Source: Salinarchaeum laminariae
Lineage (GTDB): Archaea; Halobacteriota; Halobacteria; Halobacteriales; Salinarchaeaceae
Direction of reading: 5' to 3'
DNA: 64,000 nucleotides
NCBI RefSeq assembly: GCF_023204835.1
Contig: NZ_CP096270.1
Location: 1,674,001 to 1,738,000, forward strand
Position numbers and translations under genes: made by a program. Positions 40,669-49,742 of the stretch are shown piece by piece. The notes beneath the pieces are model-generated. The model was not told the origin of the DNA and did not search any database. It worked only from the letters and a program-made list of their open reading frames with translations. The stretch's first letter is position 1, and the number at the start of each line of letters is the position of its first letter.

Positions 40669-41640
40669 ATGGAGTACACCACTCTCGGCTCGACAGGCAT
40701 GGAGGTCTCGAAGATCTGTCTGGGCTGCATGAGCTTCGGCAGCGAGGAACCCTGGATGCTCGACGAGGACGAGTCCCGCGAGATTATCGAGCGGGCGATC
40801 GACCTCGGCGTGAACTTCTTCGACACGGCCAACGCCTACTCCGACGGCGAGAGCGAGGAAATTCTCGGGGATGTTCTGTCCGACTACGACCGCGACGAGC
40901 AGGTCGTCGCGACCAAGGTCCGGTTCCCCGTCGGCGAGGACGGCCCGAACGCGAGCGGCCTCTCCCGAAAGACGATCGAGCAAGCCGTCGCCGCGAGCAA
41001 GGAGCGCCTCGGCATCGACACCATCGACCTCTACCAGACCCACCGCGTCGATCCGGATACGCCGCCGGAGACCACACTCCGCGCGCTCGACGACCTCGTG
41101 GATCGGGGCGACGTGCGCCACGTCGGCACCTCTTCGATGTTCGCCCATCAGCTCGCCGAGCGCCTCCGAACGAGCGAACGCGAGGACCTCGTCTCCTTCG
41201 AGACGATGCAGAACCACTACCACCTCGCGTATCGGGAGGAAGAGCGCGACATGCTCCCGCTCTGTGACCGCAACGAGATGGGCGTAATCCCGTGGGGGCC
41301 GCTCGGCCAAGGCTTCCTTACCCGTCCGCTCGACGAACTCGAGGAGACCAACCGCGGTGATCCCGAGAACTTCCACAACCCCACCGACGAGTACGAACGC
41401 GGCGGCGGCCGCGAGATCAACGCTCGCCTCGAGGAACTCGCCGAAGAGAAGGGCGTGACGATGGCTCAGATCGCGCTCGCCTGGCAGTTCCAGAACGAGT
41501 ACGTTGACGCGCCGATCGTCGGCACCACGAGCGTCGAGCACCTCGAAGACGCTGTCGAAGCGCTGGAGATCGACCTCTCGGATTCGGACGTCGAGTACCT
41601 GGAAGAACCGTACGAGCCCCAGCCCATCGTCGGGATCTGA
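40669..41640 (+). CDS. Aldo/keto reductase, 323 aa
   Basis: NAD(P)H-dependent carbonyl reductase of the AKR fold. The catalytic tetrad is Asp and Tyr in NFFDTANAYSDG (about 45-56), Lys in VVATKVRFPVG (about 83) and His in YQTHRVDPD (about 127). The cofactor-binding end is VGTTSVEHLEDAVEALEIDL. It lies 136 bp behind the mannonate-dehydratase-like gene, so a shared sugar pathway is possible. GTG 40663 is an alternative start. Confidence 0.9.
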   Translation: MEYTTLGSTGMEVSKICLGCMSFGSEEPWMLDEDESREIIERAIDLGVNFFDTANAYSDGESEEILGDVLSDYDRDEQVVATKVRFPVGEDGPNASGLSRKTIEQAVAASKERLGIDTIDLYQTHRVDPDTPPETTLRALDDLVDRGDVRHVGTSSMFAHQLAERLRTSEREDLVSFETMQNHYHLAYREEERDMLPLCDRNEMGVIPWGPLGQGFLTRPLDELEETNRGDPENFHNPTDEYERGGGREINARLEELAEEKGVTMAQIALAWQFQNEYVDAPIVGTTSVEHLEDAVEALEIDLSDSDVEYLEEPYEPQPIVGI

Positions 41641-41669
41641 GGGCAAGTACGGCACTCTGCGATCTTCTA

Positions 41670-42089
41670 TCAGTCCGCGACCGGATCGGATACTTCGAGC
41701 CAGTCGAGCTGCTCGCCGACACGTCGCAGTGCAGCGTCGTGCGTCCAGAGACGAGTGACGTCGTTGCGTTCCATCGTCGCGAGGACTGATGCGTCGCGCC
41801 CTCCGATGCCGGCCTGTTTGTGAGTCTCGAGCAATTCGCTCGCACGCTCTACGTTCCGGGACGTCAGATCTGCCACCCAGACGTCTTCACCAGTGAGGAA
41901 CGTATCGAGGACGTCCCGGCAATCTGCCCGCTGATTCGAGACGTAGTGGAGCACCTCGAGTTGGAGCACCGTCGTCAGAAACAGTGGCTTGGCCCTGACG
42001 ACGTCGCCTACTTGGTTCACGACCGCGTCGTGCTCATCGAGCTCCTCGTCGAGATAGTATATCCAAATATTCGCGTCGAGACAGTCCAT
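41670..42089 (-). CDS. PIN-domain ribonuclease, VapC-type toxin, 139 aa
   Basis: Starts MDCLDANIWIYYLDEELDEH with the first acidic residue D5. The others are E in VLQLEVLHYVSN, D in GIGGRDASVLATM and D in LWTHDAALRRVG, completing the PIN metal site. VapC-type toxins cut specific RNAs. Its ATG overlaps the TAA of the AbrB-type antitoxin gene (TAATG). The frame upstream of 42089 is not needed. Confidence 0.85.
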   Translation of the reverse strand: MDCLDANIWIYYLDEELDEHDAVVNQVGDVVRAKPLFLTTVLQLEVLHYVSNQRADCRDVLDTFLTGEDVWVADLTSRNVERASELLETHKQAGIGGRDASVLATMERNDVTRLWTHDAALRRVGEQLDWLEVSDPVAD

Positions 42090-42355
42090 TAGTTCGGTAA
42101 ATCGCTCGTCCAGTCGTCTTTCATCGCGAGCGGGTCCATAGGCTCGGCATCGTCCGCTCTCGTCTCCTCGTTGATGCACCCCTCGAGCTTCTCTGCGAAC
42201 TCCTCACGAGAGATGCTCGGCTGTATGACGATACGACCATCTTCGAGCCCCACATCCACCTCCTCGCCTGGGTCGATCTGGAGGGATTCCCTGATCTCCT
42301 GGGGAATCGTGATGCGTCCCTTCTCGTCGACGCGTCGTTGTTCGCTCGCTCCCAT
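42089..42355 (-). CDS. AbrB/VapB-type antitoxin, 88 aa
   Basis: MGASEQRRVDEKGRITIPQE and IRESLQIDPGEEVDVGLEDG form the AbrB DNA-binding domain. The tail (REEFAEKLEGCINEETRADD ... DPLAMKDDWTSDLPN) should wrap the PIN toxin. First gene of the pair, with TTTATC (42381-42386) as TATA box and a palindromic operator between it and the start codon. Confidence 0.85.
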   Translation of the reverse strand: MGASEQRRVDEKGRITIPQEIRESLQIDPGEEVDVGLEDGRIVIQPSISREEFAEKLEGCINEETRADDAEPMDPLAMKDDWTSDLPN

Positions 42356-42359
42356 TGAT

Positions 42360-42388
42360 TCCCACTACAGTGGGATATCTGATAAACC
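42360..42388 (-). promoter_or_regulatory. Promoter and operator of the PIN/AbrB pair
   Basis: TCCCACT-AC-AGTGGGA (42360-42375) is a perfect palindrome five bases before the antitoxin ATG; TTTATC lies at 42381-42386, giving a leaderless start. The block GGATATCTGATAAACC is repeated with three changes at 42468-42483 (GGATATTTGATAAAGG), perhaps a second operator. Confidence 0.55.
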
Positions 42389-42942
42389 TGTGGACCAACT
42401 CGGTCGAGCCCACGTTGGAAAGCGGGCTCCCAACTCCAGTCTGCGTGACTGGCGGCTTCCTTCTGTAGGATATTTGATAAAGGCCGGCCTCTACAGAGGA
42501 ATGTCGAATCGTTTGAGAAACCCACGATCCCTAGCCAATCGTGGAGATCTGACGTCCGAGCATCCGAGCGCGCGATAGCTGAACGGCCAACCACGGCGGA
42601 ACGACGCGCTATACGTTTTCCGCCCCTGGCGGCCTGCGGAAATCGGAGATTTCCGGGCGGCCAGAAGACTGCGTCTTCTGGCAAACTGAAAGGGCGAGGC
42701 CGGGTCCGGGAAGCACGACGACGTAAGCACCGCAGGGAGGGAGCAAAGCGACCGACCGAGGAGCGTCGTTCGAAAGAGCGGAGCTCTTTCGTGATCACGA
42801 GAGGGCTTCGCCCTCTCGGACGACAGCGAGTCGCGCGAGCAGAGTCGGCCGAGGGCTTTCGAGGATGCTGCAGCGGTGGTTACCCCAACCCGAACACCAC
42901 AATTCCGCGACCTTCTTGGCGTTCACCACCCCAATCGAGTCC
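42389..42942. repeat. Fold-back intergenic element C with four tandem hairpins
   Basis: From about 42600 to 42870 the hairpins are GGAAATC-GGA-GATTTCC, CCAGAAGAC-TGC-GTCTTCTGG, GAAAGAGC-GGA-GCTCTTTC and GAGAGGGC-TTC-GCCCTCTC. ACTGAAAGGGCGAGGCC and GGGCTTTCGAGG match core and end words of element A, but the left end partner is missing. No protein gene is supported. Confidence 0.6.
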
Positions 42943-43560
42943 ATGGACCCGGAGGACGTACGCGAGGGCTGGGCCGAGCGCACCGGGAAGTACTCGCCCG
43001 CCTACTACGCCGAAATCGGTCCGAACGAGGTGAGCGAGACGCTCGTCGACGTCCTCACCCACTACGCGGACGCGGACCCGCGGATCCTCGAGGTCGGCTG
43101 TGGCTCCGGTCGACACCTCGAACACCTCCGTTCGCAAGGCTTCACGAATCTCACCGGGATCGACATCAACGACGAGTCCTTCGAGGTGATGGCCGAACAG
43201 TACCCTCGGCTCGTGGAGACTGGGACCTTCCTCACCGGCGAGATGGAAACGCTGCTCCCGGAGTTCCACGACGACGCCTTCGACGTCGTCTACACCGTCG
43301 AGGCGCTCCAGCACGTCCACCCCGACGACGTGTGGGTCTTCGACGAGTTTTCGCGGATCACGACGGACCTGCTCGTGACCGCGGAGAACGAGGGGAACAG
43401 TCCGGATCGCGGAAAGGGGGATTCGGACGTCAGCATCGTGAACGACGACTTTCCGCTATTTCACCGGGACTGGAAGGCCGTCTTTTCGGCTCGTGGGTTC
43501 GCGCAGTTGCTTCGGGAGCCGACGTCGAGGGATACGATTCGGGTGTTTCGGGTGGTGTGA
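42943..43560 (+). CDS. SAM-dependent class I methyltransferase, 205 aa
   Basis: Motif I is RILEVGCGSGRHLEHLRSQG (about 47-66), followed by LTGIDINDESFEVMAEQYP and DDAFDVVYTVEALQHVHPDD (motif IV-like). The C-terminus is short and has no identifiable substrate domain. Start ATG 42943 gives MDPEDVREGWAERTGKYSPA; the frame is open for 26 more codons upstream within the repeat. Substrate unknown. Confidence 0.78.
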   Translation: MDPEDVREGWAERTGKYSPAYYAEIGPNEVSETLVDVLTHYADADPRILEVGCGSGRHLEHLRSQGFTNLTGIDINDESFEVMAEQYPRLVETGTFLTGEMETLLPEFHDDAFDVVYTVEALQHVHPDDVWVFDEFSRITTDLLVTAENEGNSPDRGKGDSDVSIVNDDFPLFHRDWKAVFSARGFAQLLREPTSRDTIRVFRVV

Positions 43561-43728
43561 GGCACTCGCCTGTGTCTATCGCCTGTGAGGACTGCCCGTA
43601 GCGGTTCTGCTCCCTGACCTTCGCTCCCACTGCTATGGCCTCTCATGGAAGGCGACGATTGATAGTCTCACACGCGAAGCAGTGGGTATGTCTCGATACC
43701 GCGGGATCCGTCCGGTCAGGTGTGTGCA

Positions 43729-44466
43729 ATGAGCGCCAGTGACGATCTCCGGATCGTCGGCGTGCTCGGCGGGATGAGTAGCGAATCGACCGTCAGCTAC
43801 TACCGCCAGATCGACCGCGGTGTCAACGACGCGCTCGGCGGCCACGGAGCTGCCAACCTGCTGATTCGGAGCGTCAATTTCGGCGACGTAGAGCGGTTCA
43901 TCCGGACAGATGAGTGGACGGCTGCGGGTGACTATCTGGCGGAGGCGGCGGGGGAGCTCGAAGCGGGTGGCGCCGACTTCGTCGTGATGGCGACGAACAC
44001 GATGCACAGGGTCGCCCCGGCTATCGAACGCGCTATCTCGATCCCGTTCGTCCACATCGTCGACGTGACGGCCGACGCAATCGAAGCTGCCGACGTCGAG
44101 ACGGTTGGGCTGCTCGGCACGCAGGCGACGATGGAGGGGTCGTTCTATCGGGATCGCCTGGCCAACCGGGGCATCGAGGTCGTCGTCCCCGACCGTGCGG
44201 ACCGGGAAGCGGTCGATACGATCATTTTCGATGAGCTCACCAACGGGATCGTCCGGGATGCCTCACGCGAGCGGTATCTCGAGGTGATCGATGACGTGGT
44301 CGCGGCGGGCGCCGAGGGCATCGTCCTGGGCTGCACCGAGATCGAGCTACTCGTGGAGCAAGACGATCGGCCGGCTGTGCCGATGTTCGACACGACGGCG
44401 CTGCACGTCGAGCGGGCCGTTGCCCACGGGCTTGGGGAGACCGATGTAGCGCTCGAGGACCACTGA
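43729..44466 (+). CDS. Aspartate/glutamate racemase family protein, 245 aa
   Basis: IVGVLGGMSSESTVSYYRQI is the family opening. The two catalytic positions are Thr in VMATNTMHRVAP (about 82-93) and Cys in GIVLGCTEIELL (about 200). Thr/Cys asymmetry is known in E. coli YgeA-type L-aspartate/glutamate racemases, so activity is plausible. It may make D-amino acids or interconvert glutamate or aspartate. ATG 43729 is preferred over an in-frame GTG nine bases before. Confidence 0.85.
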   Translation: MSASDDLRIVGVLGGMSSESTVSYYRQIDRGVNDALGGHGAANLLIRSVNFGDVERFIRTDEWTAAGDYLAEAAGELEAGGADFVVMATNTMHRVAPAIERAISIPFVHIVDVTADAIEAADVETVGLLGTQATMEGSFYRDRLANRGIEVVVPDRADREAVDTIIFDELTNGIVRDASRERYLEVIDDVVAAGAEGIVLGCTEIELLVEQDDRPAVPMFDTTALHVERAVAHGLGETDVALEDH

Positions 44467-44619
44467 CTCCCCGAACAACCATGCAGGCGCTCTTCGTACG
44501 GGCAGCGCCGATACCAGACCCGATTTGGCGCTGTACGCATCGAGTGCGTCCACCGGCCGATCGCGGACGCTGTGCAGCTGCGTCGTCTTCGAAAGAAGAA
44601 GAATCGAAAACCGTGCCGT

Positions 44620-45483
44620 TCAGTTACTGCCCGTCTCGATCGGGGCGTCGACGAGGTTGCCCCACTCAGTCCAGGAGCCGTCGTAGTTGGTCACGTCCTC
44701 GTAGCCGAGCAGCTCCGAGAGCGCGAACCACGCCAGCGAGGAGCGCTCGCCGATGCGGCAGTAGGCGACGACCTCCTGGTCGTCCGTGATGCCCTTGGAC
44801 TCGTAGAGCTCGAGGAGCTCGTCGCGGGGCAGGAAGCGACCGTCGTCCTGGACCGTGTCGGCCCAGGAGATGTTCTTCGCGCCGGGGACGTGGCCGCCGC
44901 GCTGGGCGGTCTCCTGCAGGCCCGGGGGCGCGAGGATCTCGCCGCTGAACTCTTCCGGGGAGCGGACGTCCACGAGCGGGATGTTCCGCTCGACGGCCTT
45001 CTCGACGTCGTCGCGGTAGGCGCGGATGCCCTCGAAGGGGCCGCGTGCGGAGTAGTCCTGCTCGCTGAAGGAGGGCGTCTCGTCAGTGGTGGTGAAGTCG
45101 TTCTCGAGCCAGAACTCACGGCCGCCGTCGAGGATCTTGACGTTCTCGTGGCCGTAGTACTTGAACTGCCAGTAGGCGTAGGCAGCGAACCAGTTGTTGT
45201 TGTCACCGTAGAGAACGACGGTGGATTCATTGGAGATGCCGTGGCTGCCCAGGAGATCCTCGAAGTCCTCCTTCTCGAGGATGTCGCGCTGGGTCTGGTC
45301 CTGGAGCTGCGTCTCCCAGTTGAACCCGATGGCGCCGGGCGCGTGGGCCTCGTCGTAGGCCTCTGTGTCCACGTCGACCTCGACCAGACGAAGGTCGGGA
45401 TCGTCGCTCTCGAACTCGCTCAGTCGCTCCTCTGCCCACTCGGGCGAGACGAGCACGTCGTTGGCGTAGGTGTCGTCGACCAT
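44620..45483 (-). CDS. Two-domain rhodanese (thiosulfate/3-mercaptopyruvate sulfurtransferase), 287 aa
   Basis: Two rhodanese domains, the first inactive (VVLYGDNNNWFAAYAYWQFK with Asp in the Cys position) and the second with active-site Cys in VVAYCRIGERSSLAWF. The DVRSPEEFSGE element opens the second domain. Transfers sulfane sulfur from thiosulfate to cyanide or thiol acceptors. Divergent from another two-domain rhodanese at 45746; the 262-bp gap must hold both promoters. Confidence 0.9.
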   Translation of the reverse strand: MVDDTYANDVLVSPEWAEERLSEFESDDPDLRLVEVDVDTEAYDEAHAPGAIGFNWETQLQDQTQRDILEKEDFEDLLGSHGISNESTVVLYGDNNNWFAAYAYWQFKYYGHENVKILDGGREFWLENDFTTTDETPSFSEQDYSARGPFEGIRAYRDDVEKAVERNIPLVDVRSPEEFSGEILAPPGLQETAQRGGHVPGAKNISWADTVQDDGRFLPRDELLELYESKGITDDQEVVAYCRIGERSSLAWFALSELLGYEDVTNYDGSWTEWGNLVDAPIETGSN

Positions 45484-45745
45484 ACAGAGTCCTGTACACG
45501 CTCCGTTCCTAAAGACCCACCTCAGTCGGATAGATCCGCCACTCGTCGGTTTCACCGGAGCATATTGCCGTAAGTTGGCTTCTTCGACGGCGGGCGGCTG
45601 TGGGGCCGTCGGACGTTGGCGACGCTTGCAGTGGATGATTCGAACAATTGCGAGCACCGCCGTTCGAACCCAGCAAGAATTCCCGGTACCGAAGAGGGCC
45701 GCGCTTTCGGGAGACTCATTCCGGGGGACGCGTTACAAGGAGGAG

Positions 45746-46597
45746 ATGACCGAGCTGCTCGTCTCGACCGACTGGCTGGCCGATCGAATCCTCGACGAGG
45801 AGGGTGCTCCGCGGAGCGACGCGCCGGTCCGCGTCGTCGACGTTCGGGACGCCTGGGAGTACGACGGCATGGGCCACCTCCCGACGGCGATCAACCTCCC
45901 ATTCGACGAGTTCCGGGGCGCAGCTGGCCCCGGGAACGGCGACGACGTCGGGCACCTCCCCGGTGCCGAAGCGTTCGCGGAGCTGCTGGGTTCGCACGGA
46001 CTCACGCGCGAGGACACCATCGTCGCTTACGACGACACGAACGGCGTCTTCGCCGCTCGATTCCTCGTCACTGCGCTGGTCTACGGCTTCGAGGACGTCC
46101 ACCTGCTGGACGGCGACCTTAGCGCGTGGCGCCAGTCTTACCCGACGAACAGCGAGTCCGTTCGACTCCCCGAGACGGACGTCGAGCCGATCCGCGTCGA
46201 GGGCGACGCTTCGCCGCTCGTCGATGCCGAGGACGTCCGTGCTGCGATCGACGACGGCGCCGGCCCCGATACGGACGCACACGCCGTCCTCCTCGACACC
46301 CGCGACCAATCGGAGTACGACGCCGGCCACATCCCCGGCGCCGTTCGCTTCGACTGGCAGGAGGCCGTCGATCCCCAGACGCGCGGTGTCAAACCTCGCG
46401 AGGAACTGGCGGCTGCCTTCGCCGAGCGCGGCATTACCCCAGACAAGCGCGTGCTGCTCTACTGCAACACATCGCGCCGATTGAGCCACACCTACGTCGT
46501 TCTCCGCTGGCTCGGCTTCGACGACGTCGGCATCTACGAGGGCAGCCTCGCGGAGTGGCGCGAGATCGGCGGCGAACTCGTTTCCAGCGCGGAGTAG
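45746..46597 (+). CDS. Second two-domain rhodanese, 283 aa
   Basis: MTELLVSTDWLADRILDEEG opens the first, inactive domain (TIVAYDDTNGVFAARF, again Asp for Cys). The second domain has VLLYCNTSRRLSHTYVVLR with the catalytic Cys; the loop NTSRR differs from RIGER in the neighbouring enzyme and should change substrate preference. AAGGAGGAG before the ATG is a strong ribosome binding site. Divergent duplication with 44620-45483 is likely ancient, as identity is low. Confidence 0.88.
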   Translation: MTELLVSTDWLADRILDEEGAPRSDAPVRVVDVRDAWEYDGMGHLPTAINLPFDEFRGAAGPGNGDDVGHLPGAEAFAELLGSHGLTREDTIVAYDDTNGVFAARFLVTALVYGFEDVHLLDGDLSAWRQSYPTNSESVRLPETDVEPIRVEGDASPLVDAEDVRAAIDDGAGPDTDAHAVLLDTRDQSEYDAGHIPGAVRFDWQEAVDPQTRGVKPREELAAAFAERGITPDKRVLLYCNTSRRLSHTYVVLRWLGFDDVGIYEGSLAEWREIGGELVSSAE

Positions 46598-47058
46598 GCC
46601 GCTGTCCAGGGAGAGAAGAGAGAGAGCGGGCAGTTGCTTTCATCCCTTCTACCCTTCCTCCTCTCTACTCTCTATCCCCTTCCCTCTACTCGCGTTTCGA
46701 TACCTCCAGTTTGATTCGAAAATCGCTTCGATATCGTGCTTATTTCTCCGTCAGACGCTAGTCTGCCTCTCGTCTGACCGTCAAATCGTCGTCTCGCCCT
46801 CCCCGAATTTCACTTCCACCGCGCTCGGCCAACCGTTAATGTTCCCACCCCCATACGGCCTGTTGCTGTCACACGCTGGCCACTCTCGTGGCACTCCCCA
46901 CTAGCTCCACTTTCCTACCAACCGACGAGCGACGGCATCGGATGCGCCATCGAACTACTCCCACTCTTCCATTCTTTCTCTCCCTGTCTATTCAACTCCC
47001 TTCTCCCTCTGCCGCTCCCCGTTCTCACGACGGTCACCACCGTCCCCCGAACCGCCGG
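46598..47058. other. 461-bp space between converging genes
   Basis: A purine tract (GAGAGAAGAGAGAGAG, about 46610-46625) and long CT-rich tracts (about 46650-46685 and 46965-47010) that could pair with it. Lower GC than the surroundings. No protein or RNA gene recognised. Confidence 0.4.
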
Positions 47059-48294
47059 CTACTCCACGCGGATGGTGTTACCCTCGATCGATCGGGGGAA
47101 CGTCGTCAGCCGGTCAGTTCCATCCTCGGTGATCGCAACGGTGTCGGAGTGCCGGTACCCCTCGGACTCGGTGTAGAGTCCCGGCTCGATCGTCCAGATC
47201 ATCCCGGGTTTCATCGTCTCGTCGTCGGCGTCGGAGCCGGTCGCCTCGTGTTCGCAGTGAGCAGTCCATCCTCGGTCGATGTACGGCGGTTCGTGGCCGT
47301 CCATGCCGATGTTGTGCCCGACGTGGTGCCGAGCGAGCTCCTGGACGCCCTGCTCCTCGAAGTACGACTCGACGACCTCGTCGACGTAGGCGATCTCGAC
47401 GCCGGGGCCGAGCGCGTCGATAGCGAGCTTCTGGGCCTCCGTCGCGAGCTCGAAGTAGTGGCGCTGTTCGTCGTCGGGCTCACCGAGGAACATCGTCCGC
47501 TCGAGTTCGGAGTGGTAGCCGTCGACGTTCGCCGAGGCGCCGGTGATCGCCACGTCGCCTGGTTCGAGCCGCCGATTCGCCGTGTGGCCGTGAGGCAGCG
47601 CGGTCTGCTCGCCGGTGATGTAGCCCGCGTGGACGGGCCCTGTCCCCCGCGTCCGCGGGACGTACTCGCTTCCCAGTGCGTCGAGCATCGCGCGCGAGCC
47701 GTCCATCGACGCCCGCTGGCTCACCGTCGCGGGGTGTGCGCCGACCTCGGTGTAGTCTGTGAGATAGCGATGGGCAAGGTTCGCCCAGCGCGCGGACTCG
47801 CGAACGAGATCGACCTCGAGGTCGGATTTGCACCAGCGCATACGATCGACCCACGACTGGGTCGAGACGTCCAGTTCGCCGCTCGTTCCATCGGCGGCCT
47901 CCCACGCGGTCGCGAGCGACGGGCCTTCGAACCCCATCACGCCTGGCGCGCCCTCGGCGTCGGCGGCGACCGAGCCCGCGTCGAGCCCGTCGAGCATTTC
48001 GACGACGACGCCGATCGGATCGCCGCCCGGGTAGTCCCGGTAGTGGTGGACCGCGTCGATCCGCGGGTTCGGCTCGACGCGTTCGACCTCCAGTCGCGGC
48101 ACGGTGATCTCCAGTCGATCCTGGGTTACCGCCAGCACGACCGGACGCTCCGTCTGGATGTGGGCGAACCCGGAGAGATACTCGATGCTCGTCGCGGAAA
48201 ACCAGACGCCAGCGGTCGCGTCGGCTTCTGCGATCCGATTGCGGACCGCCTCGAGACGCTTCGTGAACTCGCTGGCTGGAACTGCCGTCGGCAT
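47059..48294 (-). CDS. M24-family Xaa-Pro peptidase homologue, 411 aa
   Basis: The pita-bread domain (about 165-410) contains HHVGHNIGMDGHEPPY with the metal/active His and IWTIEPGLYTESEGYRHSDT with the Glu ligand. However the usual first two ligands (two Asp about 11 residues apart) align with Thr and Glu in VAITGASANVDGYHSELERT. The N-terminal creatinase-like domain is complete. It may be an altered hydrolase rather than a classical metallopeptidase. ATG 48294 fits the domain start. Confidence 0.75.
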   Translation of the reverse strand: MPTAVPASEFTKRLEAVRNRIAEADATAGVWFSATSIEYLSGFAHIQTERPVVLAVTQDRLEITVPRLEVERVEPNPRIDAVHHYRDYPGGDPIGVVVEMLDGLDAGSVAADAEGAPGVMGFEGPSLATAWEAADGTSGELDVSTQSWVDRMRWCKSDLEVDLVRESARWANLAHRYLTDYTEVGAHPATVSQRASMDGSRAMLDALGSEYVPRTRGTGPVHAGYITGEQTALPHGHTANRRLEPGDVAITGASANVDGYHSELERTMFLGEPDDEQRHYFELATEAQKLAIDALGPGVEIAYVDEVVESYFEEQGVQELARHHVGHNIGMDGHEPPYIDRGWTAHCEHEATGSDADDETMKPGMIWTIEPGLYTESEGYRHSDTVAITEDGTDRLTTFPRSIEGNTIRVE

Positions 48295-48468
48295 ACGCCA
48301 CCCAGGGCCGACCCGTGAATAAGCGTTGGTGGCCCGGCAGCCACCGCCGATAGGTGATCTGGCCGAACAGGTCACTCCTGGTGCGTCCCGTCGGCAGTCG
48401 CCGCCTCTGCCCCCACGGCCGCCGAACCAACGATACGATCAAGTACTGGGAGCGTGTAACCAATTGAC

Positions 48469-48699
48469 ATGGAACGGGAGATCACGACCGAAACGCTCGA
48501 CAGCGTTCTCGAGGAGCTGTCGTATCCGACACTTCGACCCGATGCCGCCGCAGAGCTCAGGGACGTCACCATCGCACTCGGCGACGAATCGGAGAATCTC
48601 GGTGCGATAATCTCCGAAACCGGCCACGACTCCTACAAGACGGCCGAAGAGCTGGAGGCCGAACTCCGCGAGTACATCCCAGACGCGACGCGCCTGTAG
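48469..48699 (+). CDS. DUF5789-like small protein, 76 aa
   Basis: MEREITTETLDSVLEELSYP and TLRPDAAAELRDVTIALGDE match the module seen inside the 199-aa protein at 31969-32568. The C-terminus SYKTAEELEAELREYIPDAT is a helix. Acidic, no catalytic residues. A two-gene unit with TFS (54-bp gap, same direction) is possible. Function unknown. Confidence 0.65.
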   Translation: MEREITTETLDSVLEELSYPTLRPDAAAELRDVTIALGDESENLGAIISETGHDSYKTAEELEAELREYIPDATRL

Positions 48700-48752
48700 G
48701 CTGCGGGAAAACGGACTGCTTAACTTCGCGAGCGGTCGAGTTGTGAGAACCG

Positions 48753-49076
48753 ATGCAATTCTGCGACGAGTGCGGTTCGATGATGAAGACGGAGGACGGC
48801 AACTGGGTGTGTGAGAGCTGTGGCTACGAAGCGGCTCGCGATGCCGAGGAAGACGCGTCGATGGTGACGACCCAGGGCCAGGAGGAGTCCGAAGTCGTCG
48901 ACACGTCAGACGTCGACGTCGAGGACATGGGGCCGACGACGGGTGCGATCTGCCCCGAATGCGAGAACGACCGCGCGTTCTGGGAGATGAAACAGATCCG
49001 CGCCGCCGACGAATCCGAAACCCGGTTCCTGACCTGTACCGAGTGCGAGCACAAGTGGCGCGAGGACGATCACTAA
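48753..49076 (+). CDS. tfs: Transcription factor S (TFIIS-like cleavage factor), 107 aa
   Basis: Helps stalled RNA polymerase cleave its transcript. The N-terminal ribbon is CDECGSMMKTEDGNWVCESC and the C-terminal ribbon CPECENDRAFWEMKQI ... CTECEHKWREDD. The catalytic DE pair is present in RAADESETRFLTC, so this is an active TFS rather than an inhibitory paralogue. Its TAA is the first base triplet of the terminator-like repeat that follows. Confidence 0.93.
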   Translation: MQFCDECGSMMKTEDGNWVCESCGYEAARDAEEDASMVTTQGQEESEVVDTSDVDVEDMGPTTGAICPECENDRAFWEMKQIRAADESETRFLTCTECEHKWREDDH

Positions 49077-49165
49077 CAAGGACCTTTTTTCTCGTCGGGT
49101 TTCCTCGCGAGCCGGAGGCTCGCTGCGGGAACCCTCCTCCAAAAAATCTCCGCCAAAAAAGGCCG
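49074..49165 (+). repeat. Terminator-like repeat, right-facing copy
   Basis: Begins with TAACAAGGACCTTTTTT (49074-49090), which includes the tfs stop codon, continues with the GGGTTTCC ... GGGAACCC stem, and ends with TCTCCGCCAAAAAAGGCCG (to 49165). Both end words are repeated exactly, in inverse orientation, at 50592-50696. The T-run suits an archaeal terminator. Confidence 0.75.
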
Positions 49166-49347
49166 GTGGCCTGCTGTGCTCGCCATCGGAGAACCGCTCA
49201 CTCCCTTCGGTCGTTCGCGGATGCTCAACTGAGCAGCCCCGTAGCTTCGGCTGCTGAAGCCCACATACGCTCACTCTTCGATTCCGCGCTGAACCCCGCA
49301 ATCTCCGGTGCGTCAGGTATTTGCCCGCGGCAGCCGATTTCTCGCGC

Positions 49348-49740
49348 ATGTTCGGAGGAGGCGGCGGGTTCGACCCGCGCAAGATGGAACAGATGATGCA
49401 GCAGATGGGCATCGACATGGACGAACTCGACGCCGAGGAGGTCGTGATCAAGACCGCCGACGCCGAGTACGTCTTCGACGCCCCCGAGGTCACCAAGATG
49501 GACGCACGGGGCCAGGCGACCTACACCGTCGTCGGCGAGCCGGAGGAGCGCGAGCGAGGCGCTGGTGGCGACGCCTCTGCGATCGAGGCTGGCGACGGTA
49601 CCGCCGACGAGGACGACGGCATCCCCGACGCCGACGTCGAGATGGTCCAGACACGAACGGGCGCCAGCGAGGCAGCCGCTCGTGAGGCTCTCGAAGAGAA
49701 CGACGGCGACCTCGCCGCTGCCGTCGCCCAGCTGGAGTAA
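49348..49740 (+). CDS. nac: Nascent polypeptide-associated complex protein (NAC), 130 aa
   Basis: MFGGGGGFDPRKMEQMMQQM is the typical archaeal NAC opening. The NAC domain follows (EEVVIKTADAEYVFDAPEVT ... GQATYTVVGEPEE), and a UBA domain closes the protein (MVQTRTGASEAAAREALEEN). An acidic Gly/Asp linker of about 30 residues separates the two. It binds new chains at the ribosome exit. It precedes trmI by two bases, a conserved haloarchaeal pair. Confidence 0.9.
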   Translation: MFGGGGGFDPRKMEQMMQQMGIDMDELDAEEVVIKTADAEYVFDAPEVTKMDARGQATYTVVGEPEERERGAGGDASAIEAGDGTADEDDGIPDADVEMVQTRTGASEAAAREALEENDGDLAAAVAQLE

Positions 49741-49742
49741 CG

